Shown in pieces: positions 59,478 to 64,000 of a stretch of 64,000 nt of DNA (position 1 is its first letter; each line of letters starts with the position of its first letter). Under the pieces are notes generated by a model, which searched no databases, was not told where the DNA came from, and saw nothing but the letters and a program-made list of their open reading frames with translations. Origin of the DNA: JAGVSZ01 sp035456405 (GTDB lineage Bacteria > Pseudomonadota > Gammaproteobacteria > Burkholderiales > SG8-39); the NCBI GenBank assembly GCA_035456405.1, contig DATIDG010000024.1, positions 1 to 64,000 of the forward strand, written 5' to 3'. A program made the position numbers and the translations under genes.

Positions 59478-60329
59478 CTAACGGACGGCGGCGAGCGCCG
59501 TCCGGTCCGCCATCAGCACCACCGCGTTGCCGCTCGCGGAGGATTGCGCGTATTCGCCGTACTGCCGGCCGGTGAGCGCTGCGCCGTCGGCCGCCATCGC
59601 GCGCGTGACGCCGAGCAGGGTCGCGAGCACGCGCCCGCCCATTTCGGCGCCGACCTTGCGGCTGTAGTCGCCGAAGCCGCCAATCGCGTCCTCGATCGCG
59701 CCGACCTTCAACTGCTCGATGAACGCTTTATCAGCGGCGACGCGCTCGGGCGTCGGCATGTTGTGGCGTCCGCGCACGAGGACGTGCGCGAAGGCGGTGC
59801 TCGCCAGGAACACGGCGCGCCGCCCGAGGCGCTTTGCGGTCGCATGCACTGCCGTGCCCGCGCGGAGGCACTCGGCGTGATCGGCCATCAGCACGCTGGG
59901 CACGCCCACGACCGCGACCTCGGCATCCGGGTCGAGGTGCTTGAGCGGCACGTAGGTGCCGTAGTCCCATCCGTAGTGCGGCGAATCGTTGCGCGCGGCA
60001 GGCACCGAAGCGCGGCCGAGTTCCTCGATGAGCGCACCGGCGAAATCGGCGTCGCCGCGATAGCGGTACGGCAGGCCCGGAATCAGGTTCGGCGCCTCGT
60101 CGGCGACGCACATGCCTTCGTGCACCGGCTGGCAGGTCACGACCCAGTCGAATGTCGCGACCCAGTGCGCCGAGGCGATCACCCAGAGATCCGGCTTGAG
60201 CGCGCGGCGCAGCGCCGCGCCCATCTCGCGCTCGCCGGCGACGAGCGTCTTCTGGAAGTCCGGCGTGATCTCGTCGCGTCCGAGCGTGGGCACGTGCGCG
60301 ACCACCGCCGCTGCGACGACGCCGCTCAT
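59478..60329 (-). CDS. Second class III extradiol dioxygenase (LigB superfamily)
   Basis: 283 residues with the LigB fold: first iron His in VVAHVPTLG, second in IASAHWVATFDWV, and the later HYGWDYGTYVPLKHLDP segment that is common to the family. It differs clearly from HpaD, so it probably takes a different substrate, for example 2,3-dihydroxy, aminophenol or trihydroxy compounds. It lies between a semialdehyde dehydrogenase gene (ATGA overlap) and hpaG1. The substrate cannot be told from sequence. Confidence 0.78.
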   Translation of the reverse strand: MSGVVAAAVVAHVPTLGRDEITPDFQKTLVAGEREMGAALRRALKPDLWVIASAHWVATFDWVVTCQPVHEGMCVADEAPNLIPGLPYRYRGDADFAGALIEELGRASVPAARNDSPHYGWDYGTYVPLKHLDPDAEVAVVGVPSVLMADHAECLRAGTAVHATAKRLGRRAVFLASTAFAHVLVRGRHNMPTPERVAADKAFIEQLKVGAIEDAIGGFGDYSRKVGAEMGGRVLATLLGVTRAMAADGAALTGRQYGEYAQSSASGNAVVLMADRTALAAVR

Positions 60330-61798
60330 AGCTTCACGCAGACGTTGCGCAGCTCGGTGTAGAACTCGAGCGAGTGCACGCCGCCTTCGCGGCCGATGCC
60401 GGATTCCTTCGAGCCGCCGAACGGCGTGCGGAGATCGCGCAGGAACCAGCAGTTCACCCAGCAGATGCCCACGTCGATCTGCGCCGACACGCGGTGCGCG
60501 CGGGCGAGGTTCGTCGTCCAGATCGTGGTCGCGAGCCCGTACGGCGTGTCGTTCGCGAGGCGGATCGCCTCGTCCTCGGCGTCGAACGGCCGGATGTGGC
60601 AGCACGGCCCGAAGATCTCTTCGCGGATCACCGCCGAGTCCTCGGAAAGCCCGGTCCAGATCGTGGGCTGGATCCAGGAGCCGCCCTTGATCTCCCCCGG
60701 CATGTCCGGGACGCCGCCCCCGGTGACCACCGTCGCGCCGTCCTCGACCGCCTTCTTGTAGTACGAGAGCACCTTCGCCCGGTGCTCCTGGCTGATCAGC
60801 GGGCCGATGCCGGTCTCCGCGTCCTCGGGGCGGCCGGGCTTCATGCCTTCCGCCTTCTTCTTCAGCGCCTGCACGAACTTCTCGAAGATCGGCCGCTCGA
60901 CGTACACGCGCTCGGTGCCGAGGCAGACCTGGCCGCAGTTCGCGAACGCCGCGCGGGCGATGCCGTCGATCGCCGCATCGAAGTCGCAGTCGGCGAACAC
61001 CAGGCCGGCGTTCTTGCCGCCCAGCTCGAACGACACCGCGCGTGTGCCCTCCGCTGCGGCCTTCATGATCGCGGTGCCGGTGCGCGTCTCGCCGGTGAAG
61101 GTGATCGCGTCGACGCCCTTGTGACGCGTCAGGAACTCGCCGGCGGAGTTCGGCCCGAAGCCGTGCACGACGTTGTACACGCCCGGCGGCACGCCGACCT
61201 TGTTCATCACTTCGCCGAGCAGCGTGGCGGTCGAGGGCGTCTCCTCCGAGGGCTTCACGACCACCGCATTGCCGCAGGCGAGCGCCGGGCCGACCTTCCA
61301 AGTCATCAGCAGCAGCGGCAGGTTCCAGGGGCAGATCACGGCGACGACGCCCTTCGGCACGCGGATCGCGTAGTTGAGCGCGCCCTTGCCGTCCGGGGTC
61401 GCCATCTGGAACGACTCGGCGGGAACGTTCTTCACCACGTCGGCGAAGATCTTGAAGTTCGCCGCGCCGCGCGGGATGTCGAGGTGCTTCGCGAGGGACA
61501 TCGGCTTGCCGGTGTCGGCGACCTCCGCCTGCAGGAAGTCGTCGAAGCGGCGGTTGATCTCGTCGGCGACGGCGTAGAGCATCTCCGAGCGCTTCGCGAT
61601 GTCCATGCGTCCCCACGGACCGGCGAGCGCGGCGCGCGCGGCGCTTACCGCCGCATCGACCTCCGGCGCGCCCGCCTCGGAGACGAGGCCGATGAGCCGG
61701 CCGTCGACCGGCGAGCGATTCTCGAAGGTCTTGCCGGACTTCGCGGCGGCGAACTCGCCGTTGATGAAGTTGTGGGTGGTCTTCAGCCCGCGATCCAT
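60326..61798 (-). CDS. 2-hydroxymuconic semialdehyde dehydrogenase-like aldehyde dehydrogenase
   Basis: 490 residues. The catalytic Glu (FELGGKNAG) and Cys (FANCGQVCLGTERVYVERPIFEKF) are intact; the latter block is typical of DmpC/XylG-like 2-hydroxymuconic semialdehyde dehydrogenases. It would oxidise a ring-cleavage semialdehyde, probably that of the adjacent LigB dioxygenase. GGAGG precedes the ATG. First gene of the long operon that runs to 53620. Confidence 0.87.
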   Translation of the reverse strand: MDRGLKTTHNFINGEFAAAKSGKTFENRSPVDGRLIGLVSEAGAPEVDAAVSAARAALAGPWGRMDIAKRSEMLYAVADEINRRFDDFLQAEVADTGKPMSLAKHLDIPRGAANFKIFADVVKNVPAESFQMATPDGKGALNYAIRVPKGVVAVICPWNLPLLLMTWKVGPALACGNAVVVKPSEETPSTATLLGEVMNKVGVPPGVYNVVHGFGPNSAGEFLTRHKGVDAITFTGETRTGTAIMKAAAEGTRAVSFELGGKNAGLVFADCDFDAAIDGIARAAFANCGQVCLGTERVYVERPIFEKFVQALKKKAEGMKPGRPEDAETGIGPLISQEHRAKVLSYYKKAVEDGATVVTGGGVPDMPGEIKGGSWIQPTIWTGLSEDSAVIREEIFGPCCHIRPFDAEDEAIRLANDTPYGLATTIWTTNLARAHRVSAQIDVGICWVNCWFLRDLRTPFGGSKESGIGREGGVHSLEFYTELRNVCVKL

Positions 61799-61829
61799 GA
61801 AGGGCCTCCGTTGACGGGTGGGTGTGCGG

Positions 61830-62087
61830 TCAGAGTTTCCTGTGCGTGCTGTCGCAGAACGGCTTACCGCCGGTGCGCTTGCAGCCGCACAGATAGCCGG
61901 CCTGGTCCTTTTCCTGCGTCCAGACAACCGGTTTGATGCCGCTCTTCGTGGAGGTGTGCGAGCCGTCGCAGAACGGTTGCATCTTCGACAGTCCGCACGC
62001 GCACCATGCGTAGCGGTACCCCGCGAGCAGCTCGATCTTGTAGGGGCCCTTCTGGGCGATTGCGGGTTCTTCGGGCGTCTCGGCCAT
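61830..62087 (-). CDS. Double CDGSH iron-sulfur protein
   Basis: 85 residues with two CDGSH-type [2Fe-2S] sites: CACGLSKMQPFCDGSH and CGCKRTGGKPFCDSTH. Both keep three Cys and one His. This is the bacterial mitoNEET-like group, small soluble redox or cluster-transfer proteins. It is 31 bases upstream of the aldehyde dehydrogenase and may open the operon. The 125-base divergent region before it includes an AT-rich patch (62147-62170). Confidence 0.87.
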   Translation of the reverse strand: MAETPEEPAIAQKGPYKIELLAGYRYAWCACGLSKMQPFCDGSHTSTKSGIKPVVWTQEKDQAGYLCGCKRTGGKPFCDSTHRKL

Positions 62088-62212
62088 CGGTGGACTCTCG
62101 CGAAGGAAGCGCGCCGGCGGCAGGTCCGTATTGACCCACGTGGCAGCGTTCGATTATCGTTAATTTCGCATCCTCGTGAAAGCCCGCCGAAGTCCACGCC
62201 GAAGGGAGAGCC

Positions 62213-62893
62213 ATGCGCGTCGCGCCGCAAGTCAACGCCGATCCCGACCAGGTCGCGGTCGTGAACACGAACGAGATGGCGTGGGAGCCGACCGAGCACC
62301 CGGGCGTCTCGCGCAAGGTCCTCGAGTTCGTCAACGACCCGCGCAAGGGGCGCGAGACCGCGCTTCTCAAGTTCGAGCCGGGCGCAAGGCTGCCCACCGA
62401 GACCCTCGTCGACCGGATGGACGTCTTCGTCATCGAGGGCAGCTACGAGGACGGCAATGGCAAGTACGGTCAGCACACCTTCATCCGCAACCAGCCCGGC
62501 TACGCCCATACGCCGTCCTCGCAGACCGGCTGCGTGCTCTACGTGAAGTGGCGCGTGCCGATCCGGCCGGGCGGGCAGCGGCTCGTGATCGACGCGAAGA
62601 CCGCGCAGTGGACCGCGTTCCCGCACCGCGGCGCGGACGTGCTGCACCTCTATCCGAACGCCGACGGCATCGAGACCGGACGCATGGGCAACGTGCACCC
62701 CAACCGCAAGATCCCGTCGCACGACCACTCGATCGGCGAGGAGACGTTCGTGCTCAAGGGCTGCCTTAGCGACGAGTACGCCGCCTACGGCGCCGGCATG
62801 TGGTTCCGCATGCCCTGCGGCAAGCCGCACGCGCCCTACACCGAGGCCGACGGCTGCATGATGCTCATCCGCGAGGGCGACCTCGTCTGGTGA
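62213..62893 (+). CDS. Double cupin (ChrR-like) protein
   Basis: 226 residues with two cupin halves. The first lacks the usual His ligands (PGARLPTETLVDRMDVFVIEGSYED); the second has HPNRKIPSHDHSIGEETFVLKGCLSDEYAAYGAGMWFRMPCGKPHAPYTEADGCMM, with three His and a Glu suited to a metal. This resembles ChrR-type cupins seen in anti-sigma factors, but no sigma factor is adjacent, so an enzymatic or sensing role is open. AGGGAGAGCC precedes the ATG. It is followed by a TRAP receptor. Confidence 0.78.
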   Translation: MRVAPQVNADPDQVAVVNTNEMAWEPTEHPGVSRKVLEFVNDPRKGRETALLKFEPGARLPTETLVDRMDVFVIEGSYEDGNGKYGQHTFIRNQPGYAHTPSSQTGCVLYVKWRVPIRPGGQRLVIDAKTAQWTAFPHRGADVLHLYPNADGIETGRMGNVHPNRKIPSHDHSIGEETFVLKGCLSDEYAAYGAGMWFRMPCGKPHAPYTEADGCMMLIREGDLVW

Positions 62894-62952
62894 CGACCGC
62901 GCGGCCCCGGCGCACAACGGGGCGAGAAGACCAACCAGGAGGAGGAAACCAG

Positions 62953-63960
62953 ATGTCACGCGCCACGCGCTCCATCCGCGCGCTCGTCGCCGTTGCCGGG
63001 CTCGCGCTCGGTTCGGCACTGCCCGCGGCCGCCGCCGACTTCACCATGAAGATCGGCTTCGCCACGATGAACGACATCCAGCACCAGTGGGGCACCTGGA
63101 TGAAGGAGGGCGTCGAGGCGCGCTCGAACGGGCGCATCGAGGTGAAGCTCTTCCCCCGCAACCAGCTAGGCACCATCGCGAGCCAAATCGAGGGCACCCA
63201 GCTCGGCACGGTCGAGGCGTTCACGTCGCCCGCGGACTTCTTCGCGGGCGTCGATCCTCGCTTCGGCGCCTTCAGCATCCCGATGCTGTTCAAGGACATG
63301 ACTCACGCCGAGAAGGTGCTGCTCGATCCGGCGATGAACAAGGAGATCCTCGGCCTCGGCGCGGACAAGAACATCCAGATCGTCTCGATCTACACCTTCG
63401 CCTTCGCGCACTACCTCGCGAAGCAGCCGATCCGCCGGATCGACGACTTTAAGGGCAAGAAGCTGCGGGTGAACGCGACCGCGGCGGAGCGCGCGAAGAT
63501 GCGCGTGTTCGGCGCGACCGCCGTGCCGATGGACCTGGCCGAGGTCATCCCCGGGCTCCAGCAGGGGGTCATCGACGGCACGCAGAGCGCAACCGCGGTT
63601 TTCGTCAACCTCAAGTTCAACGAGATCAGCAAGACGCTCACCGAGCTGAACGACACGATGATCGTCTCGGTGGGCGCGCTGAGCCGTGCGTGGCTCGGCA
63701 AGCTCCCTGCGGACCTGCGCCAGATCGTGATCGACGAGGGCGCCAAGATCCAGCCGCGCATGATGGCGCAGTCGCGGACCATCGACGACGGCATGCGCAA
63801 GCGCTGGGCGGAGGCCGGCGGCGAGTTCGTGCGCCTGTCGGCGGACGAGCAGGCGCGCGTGCGGCAGCTCCTCGGTCCGATCGGGGAGGAGGTCACGAAG
63901 GACAATCCCGCGACGAGCGCCTTCTACAAGCGGCTCGCCGCGACCGCGCAGAAGAACTGA
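62953..63960 (+). CDS. TRAP transporter solute-binding protein (DctP family)
   Basis: 335 residues with a signal peptide (ends about AAAA-D) and AGGAGGAGG upstream. Family features: FTMKIGFATMNDIQHQWGTWMKEGVEARSNGRIEVKLFPRNQLG, the ligand Arg in KGKKLRVNATAAERAKMRVFGATAVPMDLAEVIPGLQQGVIDG. It would bind an organic acid in the periplasm for a TRAP uptake system, perhaps an aromatic acid feeding the nearby pathway. Confidence 0.9.
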   Translation: MSRATRSIRALVAVAGLALGSALPAAAADFTMKIGFATMNDIQHQWGTWMKEGVEARSNGRIEVKLFPRNQLGTIASQIEGTQLGTVEAFTSPADFFAGVDPRFGAFSIPMLFKDMTHAEKVLLDPAMNKEILGLGADKNIQIVSIYTFAFAHYLAKQPIRRIDDFKGKKLRVNATAAERAKMRVFGATAVPMDLAEVIPGLQQGVIDGTQSATAVFVNLKFNEISKTLTELNDTMIVSVGALSRAWLGKLPADLRQIVIDEGAKIQPRMMAQSRTIDDGMRKRWAEAGGEFVRLSADEQARVRQLLGPIGEEVTKDNPATSAFYKRLAATAQKN

Positions 63961-63977
63961 GCCGCGCAAGCGCGCCG

Positions 63978-64000
63978 ATGGGCCGGTTCGTCTTCGACAC
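63978..64000 (+). CDS. Possible start of next gene (TRAP small permease?), cut by window
   Basis: An ATG 17 bases after the TRAP receptor stop opens a frame of seven residues (MGRFVFD) before the window ends. TRAP receptors are usually followed by DctQ, so this may be its start. There is too little sequence to confirm. Confidence 0.3.

Overview
The window is high-G+C DNA, densely packed with genes that often overlap by 1-4 bases (ATGA or TGATG junctions). It shows no rRNA, tRNA, CRISPR array, insertion sequence or phage gene. Protein content points to a metabolically versatile betaproteobacterium, probably Burkholderiales-like: a Bug/TctC solute receptor, a TRAP receptor, many aromatic-degradation enzymes, DsbD-type and MacAB-type systems, c-type cytochromes and FNR-like sites. 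This assignment is inferred from gene families; no marker gene fixes it.

Layout. 1-12 kb: a lipoprotein fragment, RidA, an envelope thiol-redox operon (DsbD-like plus redoxin) with a membrane-anchored Mrr protein, a cupin, a cyclic-nucleotide-binding-domain protein, a persulfide dioxygenase-rhodanese fusion, YgiQ, an M14 peptidase and an aldo/keto reductase. 11.8-19.7 kb: a possible nucleotide-signalling island with a Crp/Fnr regulator, a 1120-residue zinc-ribbon/class III cyclase/AAA/TPR protein, two exported proteins (one with HExxH) and a long alanine-rich coiled-coil protein. The two divergent promoter regions here carry near-identical GTGCG-N4-CGCAC palindromes. 19.9-23.4 kb: PobA, a MetE-like enzyme, an EamA transporter and YajD.

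23.5-31.9 kb: CoA-linked aromatic or carboxylate metabolism. A 4-hydroxybutyryl-CoA dehydratase/HpaB homologue, a Bug receptor and a dienoyl-CoA-isomerase-type crotonase precede a TetR-led operon for a three-subunit molybdenum hydroxybenzoyl-CoA reductase. Its FAD subunit has the four-cysteine loop (C122, C138, C146, C155) that marks the true 4-hydroxybenzoyl-CoA reductases. 31.9-35.2 kb is a MacA-MacB-type efflux operon with split ATPase and permease. 35.2-43.6 kb holds DUF1847, an intradiol (hydroxyquinol-type) dioxygenase, an exported methyltransferase-fold protein, the helicase Lhr, a cytochrome c and a DM13 protein.

43.7-53.6 kb: a tightly coupled trio (amidohydrolase, CmcJ/NvfI-type oxygenase, heme-binding beta-barrel), a nitronate monooxygenase divergent from a LysR regulator, a catechol 2,3-dioxygenase-like enzyme, an HtrA-like pseudoprotease coupled to a SMUG1 uracil-DNA glycosylase, and a sorbosone-dehydrogenase/diheme cytochrome pair. 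53.6-61.8 kb is one long minus-strand homoprotocatechuate meta-cleavage operon (hpaD, hpaE, hpaF, split hpaG, a second extradiol dioxygenase, a second semialdehyde dehydrogenase, a class II aldolase and a PanE-like reductase). The window ends with a CDGSH protein, a cupin and a TRAP receptor.

Taken together, the region can attack aromatic rings by monooxygenation, intradiol cleavage, two types of extradiol cleavage and reductive CoA-thioester chemistry. With the FNR-like boxes, this suggests a facultative aromatic degrader.
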